From positions 868,001 to 932,000 of the forward strand of contig CP046864.1 of NCBI GenBank assembly GCA_039640495.1: a DNA stretch of 64,000 nucleotides, written 5' to 3'. The notes below the pieces were generated by a model. It was not told the DNA's origin. It saw only the letters and a program-made list of their open reading frames with translations, and did no database searches. The position numbers and the translations under genes are program-made. The stretch is from Rhodobacteraceae bacterium IMCC1335 (GTDB lineage: Bacteria; Pseudomonadota; Alphaproteobacteria; Rhodobacterales; Rhodobacteraceae). Positions 37,234 to 45,941 of the stretch are shown piece after piece; position 1 is the stretch's first letter, and each line of letters starts with the position of its first letter.

Positions 37234-38181
37234 TTACGCGCAAAACGGGGCATCCGACTGCCACCGATGGATCGGGATATGCTCCCCTTTTGAAAGTTTT
37301 CTGCGGGCTGTTTCCCATAAACCGCGCCATTCTTTCCAATCCTGCAAAACACGTTCGGGCTGGCTTTGACTGTAGGCGATAAAATCTGGAAAATGCGATC
37401 GGCCCGTCGGTTGACCGGTTACGTTATAGCGCAGATCGAAGGACCATCTAAAGCCATTTGTATGATTGGGCAAGGAGGCATGCGGTATGAGCGGATGCAG
37501 AATAACCAGGCTGCCCGCCTTAACTGGTAAGGCCTTGGCCTCCGCCTCGTTGATCCAGCCATCGGCAATGGCGGTCTGGGTTTTCGGGCAATGGGGAAGC
37601 ATTTTTTTATGTTTGCCCGGAATAACCTTTAGGCACCCATTGTCTTTGGTGGCATCCGTGATCGCAACCCAAACCGTTATCATATCTGTCTGATCAGCTT
37701 CTTCGAGCGCCACGCCGCGATCTTGGTGCCAATCTGTTTTGGTGATATGGGCCCTGATCTCATCCTCTGCCAAGCGCTTGCTGGGCGGTTTGATCCGCAC
37801 ATGCTGAATCGGATTTGACGTGATTTCAGGCCCAATTAGATCTTCAACGATTTTTAAAACCCGTTGATGCGTGATCATAGCAAAGACAGCAGGCCCAAAA
37901 TGCATGGGCGTATCGGGAAAAATTTGATCCCCTGGCAGGCTGATATCTAGCGGTTGAAACCAATCGCAGCCGGCTTCGTAAGACAGCGCTAGTTTTTGCC
38001 AGAAATCTAAGGTTTCGGGCGCAGTTTTTACGCGACCCTCTTTAAACCATTTGTGATACAGCCCTTCTAAGAGCTGCGCATATTCGCTTTGAATATGCGC
38101 TAACTCTTCAGAGGTTAGAACATCTGGAACTACCAGATACCCATTTTGCTCAAAGGCGTTTTGTTGCTCCGGGCTCAACAT
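37234..38181 (-). CDS. Phytanoyl-CoA dioxygenase (PhyH) family protein, copy 2
   Basis: A 315-aa Fe(II)/2-oxoglutarate oxygenase. The N-terminus QQNAFEQNGYLVVPDVLTSE and the iron-binding TDWHQDRGVALEEADQTDMI (His, Asp) are clear. The distal His is in VILHPLIPHASLPNHTN, followed by RWSFDLRYN with the 2-oxoglutarate Arg. It differs considerably from copy 1, so the two probably act on different substrates or positions. It lies between the TRAP large permease and the altronate dehydratase-type gene. Confidence 0.85.
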   Translation of the reverse strand: MLSPEQQNAFEQNGYLVVPDVLTSEELAHIQSEYAQLLEGLYHKWFKEGRVKTAPETLDFWQKLALSYEAGCDWFQPLDISLPGDQIFPDTPMHFGPAVFAMITHQRVLKIVEDLIGPEITSNPIQHVRIKPPSKRLAEDEIRAHITKTDWHQDRGVALEEADQTDMITVWVAITDATKDNGCLKVIPGKHKKMLPHCPKTQTAIADGWINEAEAKALPVKAGSLVILHPLIPHASLPNHTNGFRWSFDLRYNVTGQPTGRSHFPDFIAYSQSQPERVLQDWKEWRGLWETARRKLSKGEHIPIHRWQSDAPFCA

Positions 38182-38196
38182 ATGCGGCTGCCTTTC

Positions 38197-39861
38197 TTAT
38201 AACAGAACTGAAACAATCGGTGGCCAGATCAGCAAGACTGACAAGGCCATCAGCTGAATGCCGATAAAGGGTAAGAAGCCTTTGAAAATATCAGTCAGCG
38301 AAATATGCGCAGGCGCCACTGATTTGAGGTAAAATGCGGCCGGCCCAAAGGGTGGTGATAAGAAGCTGACCTGCATATTCATACAGAATAATACCCCAAA
38401 CCAAGTTGCCACATGGCGCGGATTCAATTCACCAAAAATGCCAATTTCTTGAATGGGCAGGCGCAAAACGATCGGCAAAAAGACCGGGATGATCAGCAAA
38501 ACAATCCCAACCCAATCCATAAAAGCGCCCATGATCAAGAGAATGAACATCATAGAAAGAAGAACCAGCATCGTGGGCATTTCGGAGCCAACGATCAGAT
38601 CTGCCACAAAACGCGGCCCACCCGCGATCGTATAGGCCCCTGCAAGCGCTGCGGCACCGATGGTCACCCAAATGATGGTTCCGGTTGATTTCATCGTGCG
38701 CATTAGGCTGTCCCAGACCAGCTCAAAATTGGCTTCGCCGCGTAATATGGCGATGATCAAAACCGCAATCGCGCCCATGCCTGCCGCTTCTGTAATGCCT
38801 GTAATGCCACCGTAAATTGATCCAAGAACCACGCCGATCACGACCATAGGCGCAACCAACCCCTTGCCCATTTCCCAGGCCAATGCAGAGCGCTCGCGGC
38901 CAAAGCCAAAAAACGCGATCAGCACAGAGGCAATGATATAGCCGGCAAACCATGGAAGGTAATCCGCAGTTCCTAAGAAGATGGGCTCTATGGCGTCATC
39001 CAAGGGTGCGTTTTGGCCCGTTACCGTGAAGAACAAGGCGCGCAAGAATAATGCGGTTACAGCGCCAAAAAAGACAACATTCAAAAACGCGATGAACAGT
39101 TTCAATTTGTCATATCCCTGCGGCTCGCCTTCAGCAGGCTCAGGCAGCGGGGCATCTTCGGGGCGGATTTGGGTTCGAATAATGATGTAGATGATGATGA
39201 AGCTTGCCAACATGAAACCGGGTAAAAACGCTGCGGTAAACAGCGCTTTGATCGAGGTTTCTGTGATCAACCCATACATAATCAAAACGATTGAGGGGGG
39301 GATCATTGTGCCCAAAGATCCCGAGGCGCAGATTGTTCCGATTGCGAGGTTTTGATTATAGCCAAGGCGGAGCATTTGCGGCAAGGCAATCAATCCCAGC
39401 AGCACCACTTCTCCCCCAATAATCCCCGACATCGCAGCCATAATCACCGCCATGATCGAGGTCACGATAGCAATACCGCCACGGGTTCCGTTCAGCCAGA
39501 CATTCAAAGAGCTATACATATCTTTGGCAATACCCGAACGTTCCAATAGCGAGGCCATAAAGATGAACAAAGGTACCGAAATCAAAACATAGCTGGTCAT
39601 GACGCCGTAAATTTTTTGCTGCAGGATATTCAGGGCTCCCGCCCCCGGCCTCCCGGTAAGCGTACATCGTGCGCCGGGATTTGCCTCAGTATACCAGTCA
39701 GGGCACCCGAAGCTGAGCGGGTTAGACAAAAGGGCAGGTTCAAACTTCATTACTAAAACCAAAACGGCCAAAATGGCCGAGGCCAAGCCAAGAGGCATGC
39801 CAATGGCAAGTAAAATAAACAGGCCTATTAACAAGATCAGAGAAATAGTTCCGATATCCAT
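38197..39861 (-). CDS. dctM: TRAP transporter large permease (DctM)
   Basis: A 554-aa multi-spanning permease, longer than the usual 425-430. It drives sodium- or proton-coupled uptake of organic acids with the binding protein. Typical blocks are SVPLFIFMASLLERSGIAKD, GIIGGEVVLLGLIALPQML, GTICASGSLGTMIPPSIVLI and GITEAAGMGAIAVLIIAIL. An additional stretch near residues 235-320, with soluble and membrane parts, accounts for the length. The ATG overlaps the dctQ stop by one base. Confidence 0.92.
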   Translation of the reverse strand: MDIGTISLILLIGLFILLAIGMPLGLASAILAVLVLVMKFEPALLSNPLSFGCPDWYTEANPGARCTLTGRPGAGALNILQQKIYGVMTSYVLISVPLFIFMASLLERSGIAKDMYSSLNVWLNGTRGGIAIVTSIMAVIMAAMSGIIGGEVVLLGLIALPQMLRLGYNQNLAIGTICASGSLGTMIPPSIVLIMYGLITETSIKALFTAAFLPGFMLASFIIIYIIIRTQIRPEDAPLPEPAEGEPQGYDKLKLFIAFLNVVFFGAVTALFLRALFFTVTGQNAPLDDAIEPIFLGTADYLPWFAGYIIASVLIAFFGFGRERSALAWEMGKGLVAPMVVIGVVLGSIYGGITGITEAAGMGAIAVLIIAILRGEANFELVWDSLMRTMKSTGTIIWVTIGAAALAGAYTIAGGPRFVADLIVGSEMPTMLVLLSMMFILLIMGAFMDWVGIVLLIIPVFLPIVLRLPIQEIGIFGELNPRHVATWFGVLFCMNMQVSFLSPPFGPAAFYLKSVAPAHISLTDIFKGFLPFIGIQLMALSVLLIWPPIVSVLL

Positions 39862-40703
39862 CAGTTTGATCCCACGTTGCGTTTCAATGTTTCAATTTCG
39901 TCTTCTATATCGTCTGTTGCTGAATGTTTGACGGGTTCGAGCTTCCAGTCAGAAAACAGGTTAAACACAGACTGCAAGGCCACCAAAGATACCATCACCA
40001 AAATAAACGGCTTTAAAGTGGCGGGTATCGGTGGATCAAAGGCGGTGCCAAATGTTTCCCAACTGTAAAACTTTTTGAAAGACTCGCCATACCCACCATA
40101 ACATAAAAAGAACGCGAAAATAACGATGAGAAGGGTTGAGATGGTGTCGCAGACACGTTGTAAAGCGCGCGGTAAAACATCATAGAGCAAGAAAATCCTA
40201 ATATGGCTGCGCTGCTGCATCGCGTAAAGCCCTGCGCATAAAAACACAAAGCTGGCCACCCATAATGACAGCTCATTGGCCCATAATGTAGGCGCCTCCA
40301 CCACGTAGCGCATGAACACTTCGTAGATCATTACACTGGTCAGTAGAACGATTTGCACCATCGTGATCCGACCAATGAAAACAGCGAACCGATCTACCGG
40401 GCGCCAATGCTCGAATTCCATGCGCGCCCGTTCAACCGTGAACAAGCCAAAAACCAGCAAAATAGGAAGCGCAATCAGCGTGAACCAATCTACAATATCC
40501 GCGAAGCCGCCAAATAAGCCTGGCAGATTCGGGGTCACATCATTGCGGATCATTTGAGCAGAGAGCTGGTCAAACAGCGATTGGTCCTCTGGAGTGAAAA
40601 AATCCAGGATGAAATAGGGGAAGTGCCAGCATTGCCAGGCAAAACAAATGATAAAGGCGGCTGGTATATACCATTCCTTGTGGTTAACCGTATTTCCCTG
40701 CAT
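39861..40703 (-). CDS. dctQ: TRAP transporter small permease (DctQ)
   Basis: A 280-aa membrane protein; usual DctQ are about 160-220 aa. The core four-helix DctQ domain is around residues 95-250 (RITMVQIVLLTSVMIYEVFM, ANELSLWVASFVFLCAGLYA, SHIRIFLLYDVLPRAL). An extra N-terminal hydrophobic part (residues 12-85) accounts for the length. It partners with DctM and DctP. GGAGAGAAAACGC precedes the ATG. Confidence 0.88.
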   Translation of the reverse strand: MQGNTVNHKEWYIPAAFIICFAWQCWHFPYFILDFFTPEDQSLFDQLSAQMIRNDVTPNLPGLFGGFADIVDWFTLIALPILLVFGLFTVERARMEFEHWRPVDRFAVFIGRITMVQIVLLTSVMIYEVFMRYVVEAPTLWANELSLWVASFVFLCAGLYAMQQRSHIRIFLLYDVLPRALQRVCDTISTLLIVIFAFFLCYGGYGESFKKFYSWETFGTAFDPPIPATLKPFILVMVSLVALQSVFNLFSDWKLEPVKHSATDDIEDEIETLKRNVGSN

Positions 40704-40743
40704 GCGTTTTCTCTCCTCGCGCCTCTTGGTGAGGCTACGTTAT

Positions 40744-41907
40744 TTATAGTGCAAAGTATTGCAAAAAGTCTCTATCTGGTGTGATCCCAAGGCCTGGGCC
40801 CTCTGGCAGCGCAATATAGCCATTGGTTTGGGCAACTTGCGCTTGAATTTCTAACGGCGTTTCCAACAATTCATCGCGGAATTTATTATCGGTTGTGTCA
40901 AATTCCAACATTGGCTCCCAAGGGTTCATCCCGCCGGGCAAATCAGGCATGGACGCGAGTAAGTGCATATTGGTTGCAACGGCAACCGCCGACCCCCAGA
41001 CGTGATTGACCACCGGCGTGAAATGCGCGTGACACAGCGCCAATACTCGCAAATATTCCGATATACCCCCCAAGGCACACACTTCTGGCTGGGCTATATC
41101 CAGCCCGCGCGATTCAAGCAGACTGCGCCAACCCCATCTGTTAAATTCGGCTTCACCGCCTGAAATATTGACGTTCAGGCCCGCGCGCAATTCGCGGTAA
41201 CCTTGCAGATCTTCTGGTGCGATCGGTTCTTCAAACCAATAGGCGCCAAGATCTTCAAGCGCGCGCCCCACTGTAAAAGCATCGCTTGTTGTATAGCAGT
41301 GATTTGCATCCACCATGAACCTAAAATCATCGCCAATGCCGCGCCGCACGGCTTCCGCCAGTTTTATATCTGCGCGAGGCCCCAAGCCCACTTTCATTTT
41401 TGTTGCAACAAAGCCCATATCTTTGATCGCGCGCGCTTCTTCTTTAAAGCGGGCTGTCAAATTTTCAAGCGGCTCCGGGCGCAGCATCATGCCGTATCCA
41501 TAAACGGGAATTTGTTTGCGATGCGCGCCGCCGATCAGTTGATAAAGCGGCAAATTTGCGACTTTTCCGGCAATATCCCACAGCGCGATATCTACCCCAG
41601 ATAAGGCCTGCATCGGCATGCCCTTTTGTCCGTGGTCGCGCATTAGATTATAGGTTTTATGCCACAAGACATCCCGATCAAGCGGTGAGTGGCCCAAGAT
41701 CATTGGTTGAATAACATCTTGCACGATGGTGCGGTTCGCAAGCGCAATATTGCCCGGGCCAAAGCATTCCCCCCAACCGGTAAGACCTTCGTCGGTTTCA
41801 ACTTCGATCAGATGCGCGGTGCGTTTGTCATAAAACTGTTGAGAATAGCCCAGCGTCTGCGGCATGTTATATTGCAGAATATGGCTGGTGATTTTGGTTA
41901 TTTCCAT
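40744..41907 (-). CDS. Enolase-superfamily acid-sugar dehydratase (MR/MLE family), copy 1
   Basis: A 387-aa enzyme of the mandelate racemase subgroup. The KxK motif is FVATKMKVGLG. Metal ligands are Asp in FMVDANHCY, Glu in WFEEPIAPED and Glu in ISGGEAEFN. The general-base His is in PVVNHVWGSAVAVA. The active-site lid region is TGWGECFGPGN. This set fits dehydratases of aldonic or aldaric acids. The start is ambiguous: ATG at 41907 has a weak ribosome site, and an upstream in-frame TTG at 41919 has AAGGTGAG just before it. It sits between the binding protein and permease genes of the TRAP system, so its substrate is probably what the transporter imports. Confidence 0.87.
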   Translation of the reverse strand: MEITKITSHILQYNMPQTLGYSQQFYDKRTAHLIEVETDEGLTGWGECFGPGNIALANRTIVQDVIQPMILGHSPLDRDVLWHKTYNLMRDHGQKGMPMQALSGVDIALWDIAGKVANLPLYQLIGGAHRKQIPVYGYGMMLRPEPLENLTARFKEEARAIKDMGFVATKMKVGLGPRADIKLAEAVRRGIGDDFRFMVDANHCYTTSDAFTVGRALEDLGAYWFEEPIAPEDLQGYRELRAGLNVNISGGEAEFNRWGWRSLLESRGLDIAQPEVCALGGISEYLRVLALCHAHFTPVVNHVWGSAVAVATNMHLLASMPDLPGGMNPWEPMLEFDTTDNKFRDELLETPLEIQAQVAQTNGYIALPEGPGLGITPDRDFLQYFAL

Positions 41908-41958
41908 TGGGAAGCCCAACTCACCTTTTTCTTACGTTTTACATCTTTGCCTGTTCGG

Positions 41959-41986
41959 ATAACGGGGCCCCGTAGGGCCCCGTTAT
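41959..41986 (-). terminator. Strong hairpin after dctP, possible attenuator
   Basis: A perfect 12-bp stem (ATAACGGGGCCC and its complement) has a 4-nt loop. It is GC-rich and lies between the binding-protein stop and the next gene of the same operon. No T-tract follows on the minus strand. It may protect the dctP mRNA or partly terminate transcription, raising binding protein over permease. Confidence 0.6.
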
Positions 41987-42009
41987 TGGTTAATTATCAA
42001 TGAATAAAC

Positions 42010-43020
42010 TTAGTCTACCAGACCCAGCTCTTTGAGATATGTCACGTGGCTTGCAAGCAAAGCTTTCGCTTCTGGAGTGGTTGCGAAATCGCTCCAAGCG
42101 GCTTGCGCAGCGGCGCGGAAGCTGGCCCGGTCTTCGGGAGACCAGTCATGCAAGGTTACACCTTCGCCGCGCAGCTTAGAGGCTGCTGCAGTCATGCCTT
42201 TGCCCACCTGCATTGAGGTTTGGAAGGCCAAGGATTCCATCGCAACATTGATGATGCGGCGGTGTGCTTCGGGCATGCCATCCCAAACGGCTTTGTTACA
42301 GGCCAAGTGATCAGATGGCATTGAGTGAAAACCAGGATAGTTTGTGTGCTTCACGATGTCATACAGGCCCAAGCTCACGTTTGTGGCGATGTTTGATGCA
42401 TCCGCTCCATCAATGATACCAGTTTCCAAAGCGGTGAAGATTTCGGTGAAATCCATCACGATGGGTGAGGCGCCAAGATTGTCAAAAATCATCGTTGCCA
42501 TGCCTGGAGGTGACCGGAATTTCCAGTTTTTGAAATCTTCTGCGTTACGGATTGGTTTTGAAGAAGACAGGCTCTCCATGCCTGGGATCCACCAACCGAT
42601 GAACTGCATGTCATATTTGTTGTACAGCTCTTGTGCTGCCTCATAACCACCACCGTTATAGAGCCAGCTATACTGATCCCAGGGTGAGTCATATCCGCCC
42701 ATGATGTCGCCAACAAATTGGAATGCAGGGTTCTTACCTGTTTGGTAAGCACCACCTGTCATGTCGCAATCCAAAACACCTGTGGCAGCCGCGTCGAATG
42801 TTTCCACAGAAGAAACCACGGAAGATGAATAATACATCTCGATCGAGATCTCACCGCCAGACATTGTTTGCACATTGTCGATAAATTGCGCCGCAAGCTT
42901 ACCGTTGGGGCTTTCTTCAGAGAAATGCGTTTGAATGCGCAGGTTGGTCGCTGCGGATGCACTTGTTGCAGCCATAGCTGCGATACCGGCAGCAAAGGCT
43001 ACCTTTTTTACTATTTTCAT
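42010..43020 (-). CDS. dctP: TRAP transporter substrate-binding protein (DctP)
   Basis: A 336-aa periplasmic solute-binding protein with a clear signal peptide (MKIVKKVAFAAGIAAMAATS, cleavage near ASA). Family blocks are THFSEESPNGKLAAQFIDNV, WIPGMESLSSSKPIRNAEDF, the carboxylate-binding Arg region WKFRSPPGMATMIFDNLGAS and EIFTALETGIIDGADASN. It delivers an organic or sugar acid to DctQM. It is the first gene of the long minus-strand operon. GGAGGACATC precedes the ATG. Confidence 0.93.
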   Translation of the reverse strand: MKIVKKVAFAAGIAAMAATSASAATNLRIQTHFSEESPNGKLAAQFIDNVQTMSGGEISIEMYYSSSVVSSVETFDAAATGVLDCDMTGGAYQTGKNPAFQFVGDIMGGYDSPWDQYSWLYNGGGYEAAQELYNKYDMQFIGWWIPGMESLSSSKPIRNAEDFKNWKFRSPPGMATMIFDNLGASPIVMDFTEIFTALETGIIDGADASNIATNVSLGLYDIVKHTNYPGFHSMPSDHLACNKAVWDGMPEAHRRIINVAMESLAFQTSMQVGKGMTAAASKLRGEGVTLHDWSPEDRASFRAAAQAAWSDFATTPEAKALLASHVTYLKELGLVD

Positions 43021-43116
43021 GATGTCCTCCCAGACATTTATAGCCGAATTATCCAGAACCGTAGAAGCTCTGACCTTTAATCAACACAGAAAAGACTAGA
43101 GGGCTTAATCTGTTTC

Positions 43117-43142
43117 TTCAAGTTTTTATTTAATTTCTTGAA
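43117..43142. promoter_or_regulatory. Inverted repeat in the dctP/GntR divergent region
   Basis: TTCAAG and CTTGAA are separated by 14 nt in the AT-rich stretch between the TRAP operon and the GntR gene. This is a candidate operator for the adjacent regulator. The half-sites are short, so chance occurrence is possible. Confidence 0.3.
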
Positions 43143-43207
43143 AATTTCGTGATTTTGCTAAAATAATAATATTATACCATGATTAGAACGCAGTAAGAGA
43201 GCCTCGG

Positions 43208-43876
43208 ATGGATGAAGAAAACGATATTTACGAAGGTCTGCGTCTGCGGGTAACCTCGGGTGGGTTGACGCCGAATACGAAATTAAAACCAGCCGTTTTG
43301 CGTCATGATTATAATTGTTCGGCCAGCACCATTCGAGAGGCTTTGTTCAGATTATCCACCGTTGGTTTGGTGTCTTTTCAAGAGCAGCGTGGCTTTCGCG
43401 TTCCAATTCCAACCGATCAAGCACAACATGAACTGACGCATCTGCGTATTTTGCTTGAATGCGAGGGGGCATGCTTGTCGATTCGTCAGGGCGGCATCGA
43501 TTGGGAATCTCGGTTGACCGCGGCGCATCATAAATTGTCGCATATTGAAAAAAGAGTGCGAGGAAGCGCCGACCATACGCCACTTTTCATTCTTTGGGCA
43601 AAAGCCGAGCAAGCCTTTCATGAAACCCTTATTTCAGACTGCGGATCAGATGTGCTCAAAGCCACGCATGCGATGATCTACCAGCGATTTCGCCAGCAAG
43701 TTTTTAATTCTGATAAGAAATTTGTATTTGTTGCCGAAAACATTGAGCAGCATCAGGGAATTTTAGAGGCTGCTTTGATGCGGGATGAGGCGTTGATTCG
43801 GTCTCGTATCTATAGCCATTTAGAAAGAAACTTGGTGTTCGACATGCCGCCCGAGCTGCCCAAGCTTTCTTATTAA
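43208..43876 (+). CDS. GntR-family transcriptional regulator (FCD subfamily)
   Basis: A 222-aa DNA-binding regulator. The winged-helix domain is residues 1-70 (LKPAVLRHDYNCSASTIREA, LFRLSTVGLVSFQEQRGFRV). The C-terminal FCD ligand domain has Asp/His metal-type residues (LRILLECEGACLSI, AEQAFHETLISDCGS, HQGILEAALMRDEALIRSRI). FadR-type regulators of this class bind sugar or organic acids. It is divergent from the TRAP operon and convergent with the DenD-like gene (4-bp overlap of stops). It is the natural candidate to control both blocks. Confidence 0.9.
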   Translation: MDEENDIYEGLRLRVTSGGLTPNTKLKPAVLRHDYNCSASTIREALFRLSTVGLVSFQEQRGFRVPIPTDQAQHELTHLRILLECEGACLSIRQGGIDWESRLTAAHHKLSHIEKRVRGSADHTPLFILWAKAEQAFHETLISDCGSDVLKATHAMIYQRFRQQVFNSDKKFVFVAENIEQHQGILEAALMRDEALIRSRIYSHLERNLVFDMPPELPKLSY

Positions 43877-44868
43877 TCAGCGTTGACTTTGCCAGCGCTG
43901 GGCAAATCATCCTGAATATAGGTTGCGATGATCTCATCAAAACTGGCTTCTGCTTGAAAGCCCAGCGCACGCGCACGTTGCGCGGTGAAATTTCGAGGCC
44001 AGGAGGAAACGATATTAATGATCGTGTCATCAGGTCGACGCTCAATCAAGTTAACGACCGACTGGCCCGCAGCACGGCGCAGCGCCTCTATTTGCTCCGC
44101 CACGGTGCAACTTACGCCTGGCAGGTTGAGCGCGCGCCGATTTTCCAACAGGCGGCTGTCTAGCGTTGCGGCATGCTTTAAAAACCCCGCGGCTGCGCGC
44201 GGAGAAGCGTGCCAATGGCGCACGCTTTCATCCACAGGTAAAATTGCTTTTTGGCCATTTAAAGGCTCGCGTATGATCCCTGAAAAAAACGATGAGGCAG
44301 CCAGGTTGGCCTTGCCTGGGCGCACGCAGATCGTTGGTAACCGCAAGGATATCCCATCTACAAACCCTTTTCTGCTAAAATCTGACAGCAGCAATTCACA
44401 GGAGGCTTTTTGAGATCCATAGCTGGTTTGAGGGGCGCTTAAAAACGTATCGTCAATCTGTTCCGGAAACGGGCCTCCGAAGACGGCAATTGAGGAGGTG
44501 AAAATAATTTTGGGCACATATGTTCCGCCGGTTTCTATATGCAGTTTTCTTAACGCTTCCAGATAATGCCACATTGTGAACATATTAACTTGCCAGCCCG
44601 CGTCGAAATTGCTTTCAGCTTCGCCCGAAACGATCGATGCCAGATGAAAGACGAGATCGGGGCGCAATTGGGCAAGCATTGTTATATTTTGCGCATCGGT
44701 CAAAGAGCCGGTTATACAGCGCAGACGCCCGTTTTGTTTCAGGGGAAAGGCCATATCAAACAAAATAATATCGAGCGTCTTATGGCCGGGCAAGCCGCCT
44801 GCCAAAAGATGATTGGCAAGCTTTTGCCCCACCATACCGCCACCGCCAAGGATCAAGATTTTTGTCAT
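43873..44868 (-). CDS. NAD-dependent epimerase/dehydratase, D-erythronate dehydrogenase-like
   Basis: A 331-aa extended short-chain dehydrogenase. The GxxGxxG motif is ILILGGGGMVGQKLANHLLA. PDLVFHLASIVSGEAESNFD and the active-site YGSQKASCELLLSDFSRKGF (YxxxK) follow. The DGISLRLPTICVRPGKANLA and SSFFSGIIREPLNGQ blocks resemble DenD, which oxidises D-erythronate to 2-oxo-D-erythronate. It overlaps the upstream LtnD-like gene by 4 bp. DenD and LtnD are usually alternative starts of four-carbon acid-sugar pathways, so this may act on another sugar acid. Confidence 0.8.
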   Translation of the reverse strand: MTKILILGGGGMVGQKLANHLLAGGLPGHKTLDIILFDMAFPLKQNGRLRCITGSLTDAQNITMLAQLRPDLVFHLASIVSGEAESNFDAGWQVNMFTMWHYLEALRKLHIETGGTYVPKIIFTSSIAVFGGPFPEQIDDTFLSAPQTSYGSQKASCELLLSDFSRKGFVDGISLRLPTICVRPGKANLAASSFFSGIIREPLNGQKAILPVDESVRHWHASPRAAAGFLKHAATLDSRLLENRRALNLPGVSCTVAEQIEALRRAAGQSVVNLIERRPDDTIINIVSSWPRNFTAQRARALGFQAEASFDEIIATYIQDDLPSAGKVNAD

Positions 44869-45752
44869 GGCTTGTTCTTTCCATGTTCGAGCAATTCTAA
44901 ATACAGGCCAGAATGGTCTGTATCTGCGCCACCCATATGCTCAACGAAATATTTAAAGCGATCTCGGATATGCTGCGTGACGGGTAAGCTCACGCCAAGC
45001 TGTGCGGCTTCATTTAGCCCGTTATTCAGATCTTTGAGGTGAAATTTGGCAGGCCCACCAGGCACAAAATTGCCCGTCGTCATACGCTCTCCATGTTGCT
45101 GAAGAATAACGCTATCAGCAAAGCCGCCCTGCAAGGCTGCCCGCACCGCTGCCGGATCGGCGCCGCCGCGCTCGAGCAGCAGCATGGCTTCGGCAACCGC
45201 GCCGATTGTAACGGCAACGATGGCCTGGTTCGCCAGCTTGGCCAATTGTCCAGCGCCCGATGGCCCCACATGGGTTGGCCGGCCCATGCCGGCCAGAACA
45301 TCTTGAACTTGCGAAAAATCATCGACAGCCCCCCCAACCATAATCGCAAGACTTCCGGCTTCGGCCCCTTTGGTGCCGCCTGAAACGGGCGCGTCTAAAT
45401 GGCGGATGTTAAAGGCGCGCAAATGCGCCGCTTGGGCGCGCGCTTCTTCTGGTTTCGTGCTGGACATATCCACCCAGACTGCGTCGGGTTTAAGCGCTTT
45501 TTGCAAGGCCGCATCGTCTAAGATCAGGGCCACGGTCGGGCCATCTGACACCATTGAAATGATTATATCAGCATTTTTAACTGCCTCTGCGGCGCTTGTC
45601 GCCACATGCACGCCAAAGCCAGAGAGCCCGATCGCTTTTTCAGCAGATCTGTTCCAAGCGCTGAGCGTGACGCCGGCGGCAGATAAATTCCTAGCCATTG
45701 GGAACCCCATAAGACCTGTTCCTAGAAATGCGACCTTTGATATTTCCGACAT
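44865..45752 (-). CDS. Beta-hydroxyacid dehydrogenase, L-threonate dehydrogenase/GarR-like
   Basis: A 295-aa member of the 3-hydroxyisobutyrate dehydrogenase family. KVAFLGTGLMGFPMARNLSA is the cofactor motif, DAPVSGGTKGAEAGSLAIMV the substrate-site motif, and GAGQLAKLANQAIVAVTIGA holds the catalytic Lys. It could be an L-threonate dehydrogenase (LtnD) or a 2-hydroxy-3-oxopropionate reductase. It is the second such enzyme in the window (the other at 32886). GAGGATGCC precedes the ATG. It is divergent from the SDR gene at 45942. Confidence 0.85.
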   Translation of the reverse strand: MSEISKVAFLGTGLMGFPMARNLSAAGVTLSAWNRSAEKAIGLSGFGVHVATSAAEAVKNADIIISMVSDGPTVALILDDAALQKALKPDAVWVDMSSTKPEEARAQAAHLRAFNIRHLDAPVSGGTKGAEAGSLAIMVGGAVDDFSQVQDVLAGMGRPTHVGPSGAGQLAKLANQAIVAVTIGAVAEAMLLLERGGADPAAVRAALQGGFADSVILQQHGERMTTGNFVPGGPAKFHLKDLNNGLNEAAQLGVSLPVTQHIRDRFKYFVEHMGGADTDHSGLYLELLEHGKNKP

Positions 45753-45941
45753 GGCATCCTCATTTTGCTCTTTCTACCGTCACAATAAAGATGAAATTTC
45801 GGATGTCACTCAGGATTTGCCGGTCGTTGTTGCCGCGTTCCGTAACTGTTGAGTGTTCGTGCTTCTGATGTTAGTCACAGCGAAGCGAAGGTTGCGTTGC
45901 CCAGAAATATTGGGTTTAGCACGGGCAATGGGGGGAAGTGT

